Shown here: positions 36,140 through 44,203 of the stretch, one piece after another
How the letters are laid out: each line of letters starts with the position of its first letter
Numbering within the stretch: the stretch's first letter is position 1
DNA from: JAKFDI01 sp036676235
Lineage (GTDB): Bacteria; Pseudomonadota; Gammaproteobacteria; Burkholderiales; Burkholderiaceae_C
Length of the DNA: 64,000 nucleotides
Direction of reading: 5' to 3'
Assembly (NCBI GenBank): GCA_036676235.1
Contig: JAKFDI010000021.1
Coordinates: 1 to 64,000 of the forward strand
The notes under the pieces: generated by a model
What the model saw: the letters and a program-made list of their open reading frames with translations, nothing else
Database searches by the model: none
What the model was told of the DNA's origin: nothing
Made by a program: the position numbers and the translations under genes

Positions 36140-37875
36140 ACACGCCGACGATCCTGCTGCGCGACGTGCCGCCGCGCGCCGCCTGGGCGCTGGAGCAGGC
36201 CGGCATCCACCCGCTGCTCGCACGCCTCTTTGCGGGCCGCGGCGTGTTGTCGCCCGACGAACTCGACGACGGCCTGGCCAAGCTGCTGGCACCGTCCGAT
36301 CTGCATGGTGCGCACGAAGCCGCCATGCTGCTGGCCGATGCGATTGCCGCCAAGCAGCGCATCTGCGTCGTCGCCGACTACGACTGCGACGGCGCCACCG
36401 CCTGCGCCGTGGCGCTGCGCGGCCTGGCGATGCTGGGCGCCGCGCGCGAGTCACTGACCTACGTCGTGCCCGACCGCGCCGTGCACGGCTACGGCCTCAC
36501 GCCCACCATCGTCGACCTCGCGGCCACGCATCGCCCGGACGTGCTGCTGACCGTGGACAACGGCATCGCGAGCCTCGCCGGCGTGGCGCATGCGCGCGCC
36601 TGCGGCATGGCCGTGGTGGTGACCGACCACCACCTGCCCGCGCTCATCGACGACTGCGTGCAGTTGCCCGACGCGCACGTCATCGTGAACCCCAACCAGC
36701 CGTGCTGCGGCTTCGCGAGCAAGAACCTCGCGGGCGTGGGCGTGATGTTCTATGTGCTGCTCGCGCTGCGCAGCGAACTGCGCACGCGCGGCGTGTTCGA
36801 CGCGCAGACGCAGCCGCGGCTGGACGCGCTGCTCGATCTCGTCGCGCTCGGCACCGTGGCCGACGTGGTGAAGCTCGACGCCAACAACCGCCGCCTCGTC
36901 GCGCAAGGCCTGCGCCGCATCCGCGCCGGGCGCATGCAGCCGGGTGTGGCGGCGCTCTTCGCGGCGGCGGGGCGCGACGCGCGGCGTGCGAGCGGCTTCG
37001 ACTTCGGCTTCGCGCTCGGGCCGCGCATCAACGCGGCAGGCCGGCTGTCGGACATGACGCTCGGCATCGAATGCCTGCTCACCGACGATGCGGCGCGAGC
37101 GAGCGAACTCGCCACGCTGCTGGACACCATCAACCGCGAGCGCCGCGACGTGGAAGCCGGCATGCGCGAGCAGGCCGAGGCCATGCTGGACGCGCTGATG
37201 CCGCAGGGCGAGCCGCCTTCGGCGCTGGCGATCTACGACGAGGGCTTTCACGAAGGCGTGGTGGGCATCGTCGCCTCGCGCCTCAAGGACCGCGTGCACC
37301 GCCCGACCTTCGTGTTCGCCCGCGGCCAGGACGGGCTGCTCAAGGGCTCGGGCCGCTCCATCGCCGGCTTTCATCTGCGCGACGCGCTCGATCTGGTGAG
37401 CAAGCGGCATCCCGGCCTCTTGAAGAAGTTCGGCGGCCATGCCATGGCGGCCGGCGCGACGCTCGATGAAGCGGAGTTCGCGACCTTCGACAGTGCCTTG
37501 CAGCGCGTGGCCGGCGAATGGCTCGACCGCGCCACGCTCGCGCGCAAGCTGATGTGCGACGGCCCGCTGGCGCTTGAGTACTTCAACGTCGAGACCGTGC
37601 AGTCGCTCGACGCGCAGGTCTGGGGCCAGGCCTTCGAGGCGCCGGTGTTCAGCGACGAGGTGACGATCGTGTCGCAGCGCCTCGTCGGCGAGAAGCACCT
37701 CAAGCTCGCCGTGAAGCACGGCGGCACCCTGCGCGACGCCATCTGGTTCGGCCGCAGCGAGCCGCTGCCCGAGCGTGTGACGCTGGCCTATCGGCTGAAC
37801 GTCGACGAATACAACGGCCGGCAGCGGCTGCAGATGGTGGTGGAGGCGGCGCTGGTGGATGGGCGGGGATGCTAG
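36136..37875 (+). CDS. recJ: Single-stranded-DNA 5'-3' exonuclease RecJ
   Basis: 579 residues from a TTG at 36136 that overlaps the rpfE-like stop (TTGA). This start gives a normal RecJ length (about 570); no nearby in-frame ATG precedes the conserved region. DHH-family motifs are VVADYDCDGATA (Asp81, Asp83, Asp85), VTDHHLP (Asp164, His165, His166), and VNPNQP. The DHHA1 segment carries the GSGRSIAGFHLRDAL and KFGGHAMAAGATL signatures, and an OB-fold completes the C-terminus. RecJ digests 5' ends in RecF-pathway recombination, base-excision repair and mismatch repair. A family A repeat begins 3 bp after the stop. Confidence 0.96.
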   Translation: MNTPTILLRDVPPRAAWALEQAGIHPLLARLFAGRGVLSPDELDDGLAKLLAPSDLHGAHEAAMLLADAIAAKQRICVVADYDCDGATACAVALRGLAMLGAARESLTYVVPDRAVHGYGLTPTIVDLAATHRPDVLLTVDNGIASLAGVAHARACGMAVVVTDHHLPALIDDCVQLPDAHVIVNPNQPCCGFASKNLAGVGVMFYVLLALRSELRTRGVFDAQTQPRLDALLDLVALGTVADVVKLDANNRRLVAQGLRRIRAGRMQPGVAALFAAAGRDARRASGFDFGFALGPRINAAGRLSDMTLGIECLLTDDAARASELATLLDTINRERRDVEAGMREQAEAMLDALMPQGEPPSALAIYDEGFHEGVVGIVASRLKDRVHRPTFVFARGQDGLLKGSGRSIAGFHLRDALDLVSKRHPGLLKKFGGHAMAAGATLDEAEFATFDSALQRVAGEWLDRATLARKLMCDGPLALEYFNVETVQSLDAQVWGQAFEAPVFSDEVTIVSQRLVGEKHLKLAVKHGGTLRDAIWFGRSEPLPERVTLAYRLNVDEYNGRQRLQMVVEAALVDGRGC

Positions 37876-37877
37876 AA

Positions 37878-37964
37878 GGACCACCCCCTACGCGCTTCGC
37901 GCGCCCCCTCAAGGGGGCAACGCCGGCGGACCGGCGGAGCCGGATCCGCGGCGTTCGCTTGATC
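37878..37964 (+). repeat. Stop-codon-proximal 87-bp repeat, family A (copy 2)
   Basis: Same 87-bp unit as at 9845-9931, in the orientation of the preceding gene and starting 3 bp after the recJ stop. Differences from copy 1 are few, for example GCCGGCGGACCGGCGGAG for ACCAGCGGACCGGCAGAG. The remaining 98 bp to the sugar dehydrogenase gene show no other feature. Confidence 0.85.
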
Positions 37965-38062
37965 ACCGGGTAACGAAATTGGGGGAGCCACTGGTCATGG
38001 CCCCTGCCGCAGTGCACCCACCGCCGAGCCGAGATACTGGTGCGTCGCCGCCGGAGTCCGCC

Positions 38063-39223
38063 ATGCCGCAACACCCTTCACGTCGCGACGCGCTGCGGCG
38101 CATCGCCCTCGCTTCCACCGCCCTCGCCGGCTCCTCCATCGCCCGCACCGCACGCGCGGCCGCACCCGAACCGCAGACCTGGGCCGAAGGCCTCGACCAC
38201 CCCTGGGGCCTCGCCTTCCTGCCCGACGGCCGCGCGCTCGTCACCGAGAAGGCCGGCCGCCTCGCGCTCATCGACGCCGGCGGCGGCGCGGTGAAGACGC
38301 GGGTGTCCGGCGTGCCCGAGGTGCACGCCCGCGGCCAGGGCGGCCTGCTCGACGTGGCCGTGCGGCCTGAAGGCAGTGACCTCATGGTCTACCTCAGCTA
38401 CGCCGAAGGCGGCAGCGGCGCAGATGCGGGCCGCAACGGCACGGCGGTCGCACGCGCGCGGCTCGTGGGCGAAGCGCTGCGCGATGTGCAGGTGATCTTT
38501 CGCCAGACACCCAAGGCCTCGACCAACGCCCACTTCGGCTCGCGCCTGGTGTTCAGCCGCGACGGCCTGCTCTTCATCACGCTCGGCGACCGGCAAAGCG
38601 CGAGCGAGCGCGTCAAGGCGCAGGACCTCGGCACGCATCACGGCAAGGTGGTGCGCATTCGCCCCGACGGCAGCGTGCCGAGCGACAACCCCTTCGTGAA
38701 CACGCCCGGCGCGCGGCCCGAGATCTGGAGCTACGGCCACCGCAATGTGCAGGGCGCCGCGCTGCATCCGGCCACGGGCGAGCTGTGGGTGGCCGAGCAC
38801 GGCCCGCAGGGCGGCGACGAACTCAACGTCGTGCGCAAGGGCCGCAACTACGGCTGGCCGCGCATCTCCTACGGTTGCGAATACGGCGCGCCGGTGGGCC
38901 GCTGCGAACCGGTGGGCGGCGCCTCGTCGGCCGAGGGGCTGGAGCAGCCGGTGACTTATTGGGTGCCCACGTCCATGGCGCCGAGCGGGTTGTGCATCCA
39001 CGACGGCACGATGTTTCCCGAATGGCGCGGCCATGCCTTCATCGGCGCGCTGCGCGGCGAGGCGCTCTGGCGCGTGGCGCTCGACGGCACGAAGGCAACC
39101 GGGCGCGAAGAGATGTATGCCTCGCTCGGCGATCGCATCCGCGACGTGCGCCAGGGTCTGGACGGCGCGCTGTACCTGCTCACCGACAGCAGCCGCGCAC
39201 GGGTGCTGCGCGTCGCGCGATGA
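38063..39223 (+). CDS. PQQ-dependent sugar dehydrogenase, YliI/Asd type
   Basis: 386 residues, a soluble six-bladed beta-propeller of the glucose/sorbosone dehydrogenase family. The N-terminus SRRDALRRIALASTALAG fits a twin-arginine signal, with cleavage near ARAAA. Family segments are LDHPWGLAFLPDGRALVTEK, GQGGLLDVAV, HFGSRLVFSRDGLLFITLGD, YGHRNVQGAALHP and EHGPQGGDELN. These hold the conserved His, Arg and Gln of the PQQ site. E. coli YliI oxidises aldoses in the periplasm with PQQ. PQQ synthesis genes are not in the window. The start at 38063 follows CCGGAG and removes an implausible N-terminal extension into the repeat. Confidence 0.9.
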   Translation: MPQHPSRRDALRRIALASTALAGSSIARTARAAAPEPQTWAEGLDHPWGLAFLPDGRALVTEKAGRLALIDAGGGAVKTRVSGVPEVHARGQGGLLDVAVRPEGSDLMVYLSYAEGGSGADAGRNGTAVARARLVGEALRDVQVIFRQTPKASTNAHFGSRLVFSRDGLLFITLGDRQSASERVKAQDLGTHHGKVVRIRPDGSVPSDNPFVNTPGARPEIWSYGHRNVQGAALHPATGELWVAEHGPQGGDELNVVRKGRNYGWPRISYGCEYGAPVGRCEPVGGASSAEGLEQPVTYWVPTSMAPSGLCIHDGTMFPEWRGHAFIGALRGEALWRVALDGTKATGREEMYASLGDRIRDVRQGLDGALYLLTDSSRARVLRVAR

Positions 39224-39281
39224 GGCGGCGGCCATCTCCTTGCCGGGGCGTCGGCAGAGACCCGCTCCCTACAATTCGCGC

Positions 39282-40133
39282 ATGAACGCCGACCTGCATT
39301 GCCACTCCACCGTGTCGGACGGCACGCTCGAGCCGGAAGCCCTGGCCGCACGCGCCAAGGCCAACGGCGTGGCGCTGTGGGCGCTGACCGACCATGACGA
39401 AGTGGCCGGCCAGCACCGCGCCCGCACGGCCGCGCTCGCGCTCGGCATGCCGTATCTCACCGGCACCGAAATCTCCATCACCTTCGCCGGCCACACGGTG
39501 CACATCGTCGGCCTCGGCTTCGATGCCGACAACGCCGCACTCGTTGCCGGCCTGCGCGCCACGCGCGGCGGGCGGCGCGAACGCGCACTCGAGATGGCGG
39601 CGGGCCTGGCGAAAGTGGGCATCGCAGGCGCCTACGAAGGCGCGCTGCGCTACGTCGGCAACCCCGAGCTGATCTCGCGCACGCATTTCGCGCGCTTCTT
39701 GGTCGAGACCGGCGTGTGCGGCGACACGCAGGAAGTGTTTCGCCGCTTCCTCGTCGAAGGCCGGCCGGGCTTCGTGCCGCACCGCTGGGCGACGCTTGCG
39801 AATGCCGTGCGCTGGATCGTCGAAGCCGGCGGCATGGCCGTGATCGCGCACCCCGGACGCTACAAGTTCACGCCGACGGAGGAGTACGCGCTCTTCACCG
39901 AATTCAAGTCGCACGGCGGGCTGGGCGTGGAAGTGGTGACCGGCAGCCACAACGTCGCCGACTTCGCCAAGTACACCGAGACCGCGCTCGAGTTCGATCT
40001 CATGGCCTCGCGCGGCTCGGACTTCCACAGCCCCGACGAAAGCCACGTCGATCTGGGCACCCTGCCGCCGCTGCCGGATCGACTCACTCCGGTGTGGGAG
40101 GCGCTCGCCCCGCGCGTGCATCACCCGGCCTGA
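39282..40133 (+). CDS. rnm: PHP-domain phosphoesterase RNase AM / 3',5'-nucleotide bisphosphate phosphatase
   Basis: 283 residues of the YciV/TrpH group. The PHP metal-site motifs are intact: DLHCHSTVSDG (residues 4-14), WALTDHDEV, LTGTEIS, VIAHPGRY and SRGSDFHSP. E. coli RNase AM removes the last nucleotides from the 5' ends of rRNAs and also dephosphorylates 3',5'-bisphosphonucleosides. It is followed 37 bp later by yciO, the same neighbour as in E. coli. The start at 39282 is the first codon giving the family N-terminus; the longer open frame overlaps the sugar dehydrogenase gene. Confidence 0.93.
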   Translation: MNADLHCHSTVSDGTLEPEALAARAKANGVALWALTDHDEVAGQHRARTAALALGMPYLTGTEISITFAGHTVHIVGLGFDADNAALVAGLRATRGGRRERALEMAAGLAKVGIAGAYEGALRYVGNPELISRTHFARFLVETGVCGDTQEVFRRFLVEGRPGFVPHRWATLANAVRWIVEAGGMAVIAHPGRYKFTPTEEYALFTEFKSHGGLGVEVVTGSHNVADFAKYTETALEFDLMASRGSDFHSPDESHVDLGTLPPLPDRLTPVWEALAPRVHHPA

Positions 40134-40170
40134 AGCGCACGACGACAGTCCGACACTCAGCCCGACGCTC

Positions 40171-40806
40171 ATGTCGCTGCACTTCGACGTCCACCCCGAG
40201 AACCCGCAGCCGCGCCTGCTCAAGCAGGCCGCGCAACTGCTGCACAACGGCGGGGTGGTGGCGATCCCCACCGATTCGAGCTACGCGCTCGTGTGCCACC
40301 TCGACGACAAGGCCGCGGCCGAGAACCTGCGGCGCATCCGCGGCGTGGACGACAAGCACCTGCTCACGCTGCTGTGCCGCGACCTGAGCGAACTCGCCAG
40401 CTACGCGCGTGTGGACAACCGCCAGTACCGCCTGCTCAAGCTCGGCACGCCCGGCCCCTTCACCTTCATCCTCGAGGCGACAAAGGAAGTACCGCGGCGC
40501 GTGTCGCACCCTTCGCGGCGCACCATCGGCCTGCGCGTGCCCACGCACCGCGTGGCGCAGGAACTGCTCACGGTGCTCGGCCAGCCGCTGCTCGCCACCA
40601 CGTTGATCCCGCCCGGCGAGACGCAGCCGCTGAACGATGCGCAGGAGATCATCGGCCGCTACGACAAGGTGCTCCACGGCGTGGTCGATGCCGGCGCCTG
40701 CGCGATGGAGCCGACGACCGTGATCGACCTCACCGGCGACGAGCCGGTGCTGGTGCGCGCCGGGCGCGGGGATCCGGCGCAGCTCGGGCTGGCGTTCGAG
40801 ACCTGA
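40171..40806 (+). CDS. yciO: YciO-type Sua5/YrdC-family protein
   Basis: 211 residues of the YrdC-like fold. The nucleotide/threonine pocket motifs are GGVVAIPTDSSYALVCHLDD, KHLLTLLCRDLSELASYA, and PGPFTFILEATKEVPRR. ATTLIPPGE and VVDAGACAMEPTTVIDLTG follow near the end. The family makes threonylcarbamoyl-AMP for tRNA t6A37. YciO itself has been described as weakly active or as having another role, and the presence of the KxR/SxN motif variants cannot settle this. Because the pair rnm-yciO is conserved from E. coli, a joint role in RNA or nucleotide metabolism is plausible. Confidence 0.9.
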   Translation: MSLHFDVHPENPQPRLLKQAAQLLHNGGVVAIPTDSSYALVCHLDDKAAAENLRRIRGVDDKHLLTLLCRDLSELASYARVDNRQYRLLKLGTPGPFTFILEATKEVPRRVSHPSRRTIGLRVPTHRVAQELLTVLGQPLLATTLIPPGETQPLNDAQEIIGRYDKVLHGVVDAGACAMEPTTVIDLTGDEPVLVRAGRGDPAQLGLAFET

Positions 40807-40867
40807 CGCTGAACCTTCGCGCGCCGCGGTACTCGTACCCTGTATCGATCACTCGCCGAGGATTCGC

Positions 40868-41227
40868 ATGCAGGTCCATCTGAACACCGACGACAACATC
40901 CAGAACCGCGAGTCGCTCGCCCAATGGGTCGAGAGCGAACTCAAGGACAAGCTCGCGCGCTTTCGCGACCACATCACGCGCATCGAAGTGCATCTGAGCG
41001 ATGCCAACGCCGGCCGCGTCGGCGACAACGACAAGCGCTGCACGCTCGAAGCCCGCGTGAACGGGCGCCCGCCGGTCGCGGTGAGCCACGATGCCGGCAC
41101 GGTGGCCGATGCGTTTCGCGGCGCGGGCGAGAAGCTGATGCGCGCGGTCGACTCGGCCCTCGGCCGCGCACGCGATGCGCGCGGAAACGAGTCGATCCGC
41201 AAGACCGAGGACGCAGGCGACGACTGA
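40868..41227 (+). CDS. RaiA/HPF-family ribosome-associated factor
   Basis: A 119-residue protein of the ribosome-associated inhibitor/hibernation fold. It begins MQVHLNTDDNIQNRESLAQW, with an RIEVHLSDANAGR strand and the CTLEARVNGRPPVAVSHDA strand and turn. The helix DAFRGAGEKLMRAVDSALGR follows, and the tail is charged. It lacks the long C-terminal dimerisation domain of long-form HPF. Short RaiA-like proteins may bind the ribosome under stress; this is not shown here. The start follows GCCGAGGATTCGC with a moderate ribosome-binding site. It converges with the catalase gene, 27 bp apart. Confidence 0.82.
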   Translation: MQVHLNTDDNIQNRESLAQWVESELKDKLARFRDHITRIEVHLSDANAGRVGDNDKRCTLEARVNGRPPVAVSHDAGTVADAFRGAGEKLMRAVDSALGRARDARGNESIRKTEDAGDD

Positions 41228-41254
41228 GCCGCCTTCGAGCCCGGTGATTCAGGG

Positions 41255-42748
41255 CTACCCTTCGCCCATCCCCTCGGCCGGCTTGGTGGCCGCCCCGGCG
41301 CGCACCTTCTCTTCGACGCGCCGCCCCACGTCGGCGTCGATGCTTTTCCAGTAGCCGAAGGCGCGCTCCAGCACCGGGCTGCGCACGCCGCCGAGCAGGC
41401 TGCCCGCCACCTGTTCGACGAGCCTCGCACGCTGCGCGTCGTTGAACACCTCGCGCACCAGCGTGCCGGGTTGGCCGAAGTCGTCGTCCTGCTCGTGCAG
41501 CGTGTAGGCGCTGCGCACCATCGCGCCGTCCGCCTCCCAGCCGTCGTCCACGGCGCCGGTGGTATCGGCCCAGGGCCGCCCGCCGCTGTTGGGCGCGTGC
41601 ACGGGCGCGCTGCCGCTGTGCTCATAGGTCATCTGGCCGTCGAACATATAGGTGTTGACCGGCACCTTGGGCTTGTTCACCGGCAACTGATGGAAGTTGG
41701 TGCCGATGCGGTTGCGCTGCGCATCGTTGTAGGCGAAGGCGCGGCCCTGCAGCATCTTGTCCGGCGACAGGCCGATGCCCGGCACCGTGTTGCCCGGCGA
41801 GAACGCCGCCTGCTCGATCTGGGCGAAGAAGTTCTCCGGGTTGCGGTTCAGCGTCATCGTGCCGACCTTGATGAGCGGGTAGTCCTTGTGCGACCAGGTC
41901 TTGGTGAGGTCGAAGGGGTTGAAGCGGTAGCTCTTCGCCTCGGCGTACGGCATCACCTGCACCGACAGCGTCCACGCCGGATGCTCGCCGCGGGCGATGG
42001 CCTCGAAGAGATCGCGGCGGTGGAAGTCGGCGTCGTCGCCCGCCATCGCGGCGGCTTCGGCGTTGCTGAAGAAGGCCATGCCCTGCTTCGTGTGGAAGTG
42101 GTACTTGACCCAGAACTTCTCGCCCGACGCGTTGACCCACAGATAGGTGTGCGAGCCGTAGCCGTTCATGTGGCGCCAGGTGCGCGGCAGGCCGCGCTCG
42201 CCCATCACGTAGGTCACCTGGTGCGCGCTCTCGGGGTTGCCGGTCCAGAAGTCCCACTGCATGTGGTTGTCGCGCAGGCCCGAATCGGGCAGGCGCTTCT
42301 GGCTGCGGATGAAGTGCGGGAACTTCATCGGATCACGCACGAAGAACACCGGCGTGTTGTTGCCCACGAGGTCGTAGTTGCCCTCGGAGGTGTAGAACTT
42401 GAGCGAGAAGCCGCGCACGTCACGCCAGGTGTCGGGGCTGCCCTGCTCACCCGCCACAGTGGAAAAGCGCGCCAGCATCTCGGTTGCAGCACCCTTCTGG
42501 AACAGCGCCGCCTTGGTGTACTTCGCGACGTCCTCGGTGGTCTCGAACACGCCGAATGCGCCCGACCCCTTGGCATGCGGCTGCCGCTCTGGCACCTTCT
42601 CGCGGTTGAAGTGCGCCATCTGCTCGAGAAAGTGCACGTCGTGCAGCAGCACCGGCCCGTCGGGGCCGATGGTCAGCGAGTTGCGGTCGCTGGCCGCGGG
42701 TGCGCCGGTGGACATGGTGGAACCGCCGCGCTTGTTCGAATCGCTCAT
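41255..42748 (-). CDS. katA: Monofunctional haem catalase
   Basis: A small-subunit catalase of 497 residues that dismutates hydrogen peroxide. The catalytic histidine lies in VPERQPHAKGSGAFG (His58), with GNNTPVFFVRDPMKFP carrying the distal Asn. The proximal haem-ligand tyrosine is in GRAFAYNDAQRNRIG. The start at 42748 follows AGGAG at good spacing. The frame stays open upstream through a phosphate-binding-protein remnant, but that part is unrelated to catalase. No OxyR-type box could be identified by eye upstream. No linked haem or ferritin gene is present. Confidence 0.95.
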   Translation of the reverse strand: MSDSNKRGGSTMSTGAPAASDRNSLTIGPDGPVLLHDVHFLEQMAHFNREKVPERQPHAKGSGAFGVFETTEDVAKYTKAALFQKGAATEMLARFSTVAGEQGSPDTWRDVRGFSLKFYTSEGNYDLVGNNTPVFFVRDPMKFPHFIRSQKRLPDSGLRDNHMQWDFWTGNPESAHQVTYVMGERGLPRTWRHMNGYGSHTYLWVNASGEKFWVKYHFHTKQGMAFFSNAEAAAMAGDDADFHRRDLFEAIARGEHPAWTLSVQVMPYAEAKSYRFNPFDLTKTWSHKDYPLIKVGTMTLNRNPENFFAQIEQAAFSPGNTVPGIGLSPDKMLQGRAFAYNDAQRNRIGTNFHQLPVNKPKVPVNTYMFDGQMTYEHSGSAPVHAPNSGGRPWADTTGAVDDGWEADGAMVRSAYTLHEQDDDFGQPGTLVREVFNDAQRARLVEQVAGSLLGGVRSPVLERAFGYWKSIDADVGRRVEEKVRAGAATKPAEGMGEG

Positions 42749-42891
42749 GGGGGTGCTCCTGCTGCGTGGTCCATCGGCGCTGCCGACACGGCAACGGCCG
42801 AAAGCGCTCGTCAGTCGACGAGTGCTCGCAGGCAACTTACCCCATTCCGATGACCCGACGCCCTGCCCGACAGGCCAGTGCGGGTTCTGCG

Positions 42892-43047
42892 CGGCGCTGT
42901 CGATGTAGCCCACGGCCTTCGGGTCGGCGGCGACGGCCTTCTTCACCGCGGCGGCGTCGGGCAGTTCCTTCGGCGCCATGGCCTTGCCGCTGAACACGAG
43001 ACGCGACCAGGTGGCCTTCACCTGGGCCGGGTCGCGCCCGGTCGTCA
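42892..43047 (-). pseudogene. C-terminal remnant of a PstS-like phosphate-binding protein
   Basis: In one frame the minus strand reads TGRDPAQVKATWSRLVFSGK, then PKELPDAAAVKKAVAADPKA and VGYIDSA. This is the C-terminal signature of small PstS-like phosphate ABC transporter binding proteins of Burkholderiales. The N-terminal two thirds and the final residues are missing. Its 5' edge coincides with the stop codon of the glutaredoxin-like gene, so a deletion or replacement seems to have joined the two. There is no start codon or signal peptide. Confidence 0.7.
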
Positions 43048-43404
43048 GCCGGCCTGCAGCGCCTGCGCGACGCGCTTCGCGTCGAAGCCCACCTGCCGCT
43101 CGCCGCGTACCAACAGGGTGGGCGTGCCGGGCGCCATCAGCCGGCGATAGGCCTCGGCACACGCGGCATCCCGCTCGATGAAGCACTCGTCGAACGCCAC
43201 CTCATGCTTCGTGAACCACTGCCTCGCCTCACGGCAATACACGCAGGTCACCGAGGAAAGCATCACGATGTCGCCCGGTTCGGCGCTCGCGGCGACGCGC
43301 CCGCCCAGACGCCCGCTCTGCCACGCCTTCAAGCCCTGACCCGCGCCCCACGCAGCGCCGGCGATCACACACAGCAGCACGAGTTCGCGGGCCTTGCTCT
43401 TCAT
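43045..43404 (-). CDS. Membrane-anchored glutaredoxin-like protein
   Basis: 119 residues. An N-terminal hydrophobic stretch (LVLLCVIAGAAWGAG) acts as signal or anchor. A thioredoxin/glutaredoxin fold follows with CVYC in VMLSSVTCVYCREARQWF, then FIERDAACAEAYRRL and the cis-proline segment GTPTLLV. The active site probably faces the periplasm. Its ATG overlaps the plsY stop (ATGA), so expression is coupled to the acyltransferase gene. DUF4124-type partners are not seen. The partner protein is unknown. Immediately downstream lies a pstS-like remnant. Confidence 0.8.
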   Translation of the reverse strand: MKSKARELVLLCVIAGAAWGAGQGLKAWQSGRLGGRVAASAEPGDIVMLSSVTCVYCREARQWFTKHEVAFDECFIERDAACAEAYRRLMAPGTPTLLVRGERQVGFDAKRVAQALQAG

Positions 43405-44057
43405 CGCTTGTGACCTTTCGGCGCGCGCAACGCGGCAGCGGCGGGCGCCTTGCGACCCAGCCGGCTCTCGGTGCCGGCCAGCAGCTTCGCGATGTTCGCG
43501 CGGTGCCGCACGATGAGCAGCAGGCCCATCACGCCGGCGGCCATCGCGATGGGGCCGCCGCCCCAGATCAGCAGTTGGTAGAAGGGCGCGAACACCGCCG
43601 CCACCAGCGAAGCGAGCGACGAGTAGCGAAAGAACGCGGCGATGAGGATCCAGCTCGCAAGCGTCGCCAGGCCCAGCCACGGGTTGAGCGCAAACAGCAC
43701 ACCGGCCGCAGTGGCCACCCCTTTGCCGCCCTTGAATTTGAAGAATACCGGCCAGAGGTGGCCGAGGAAGGCCGCCACGCCGACGATCGCCGCCGTGCCC
43801 TCGCCCAGCCCGTAGCGGCGCCCGAACAGCACGACCAGCAGCACGGGCACGAAGCCCTTGAGCGCGTCGAACACCAGCGTGAGGATGGCTGCGGTCTTGT
43901 TGCCCGAGCGCAGCACGTTGGTCGCGCCGGGATTGCCGGAGCCGTAGCTGCGCGGATCGCTCAAGCCCATCACGCGGCTGATGATCACGGCGAAGGAGAG
44001 CGAGCCGATCAGGTAGGCCGCGACGGCGGCAAGGACGATGGACAGGATGGTGGGCAT
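43401..44057 (-). CDS. plsY: Glycerol-3-phosphate acyltransferase PlsY
   Basis: Integral membrane enzyme that transfers the acyl group of acyl-phosphate to glycerol-3-phosphate, the first step of phospholipid synthesis (with PlsX). The 218 residues contain the three PlsY motifs: GSGNPGATNVLRSGNK, GHLWPVFFKFKGGKGVAT, and a later segment around VRHRANIAKLLAGTE. Five to seven hydrophobic segments are seen. The start at 44057 (MPTILSIVLAAVAAYLIGSL) fits the family. It is followed with ATGA overlap by the glutaredoxin-like gene. The C-terminal Ala/Lys-rich tail is slightly longer than in E. coli. Confidence 0.95.
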   Translation of the reverse strand: MPTILSIVLAAVAAYLIGSLSFAVIISRVMGLSDPRSYGSGNPGATNVLRSGNKTAAILTLVFDALKGFVPVLLVVLFGRRYGLGEGTAAIVGVAAFLGHLWPVFFKFKGGKGVATAAGVLFALNPWLGLATLASWILIAAFFRYSSLASLVAAVFAPFYQLLIWGGGPIAMAAGVMGLLLIVRHRANIAKLLAGTESRLGRKAPAAAALRAPKGHKR

Positions 44058-44116
44058 GGTGCGAGGAGAAGCGGTGCCGGTCGATTTTGCGATGAGAACC
44101 GTTGGCCGGAGCCAGG

Positions 44117-44203
44117 GATCAAGCAAACGCCGCGGATCCGGCTCCGCCGGTCCGCTGGCGTTGCCCCCTGGAGGGGGCGCGCGAAGCGCGTAGGGGGTGA
44201 TCC
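44117..44203 (-). repeat. Stop-codon-proximal 87-bp repeat, family A (copy 3)
   Basis: Same unit as at 9845 and 37878 but on the minus strand, directly abutting the lysR stop codon (44203-44205) in the orientation of that gene. The loop of the central dyad is TGGA on the plus strand instead of TCAA. Confidence 0.85.

Noticed and set aside
41255..43186. Catalase with an N-terminal extension of 146 residues
   Set aside because: The extra part is a phosphate-binding-protein remnant plus unrelated sequence. A good ribosome-binding site and the normal catalase N-terminus are at 42748.
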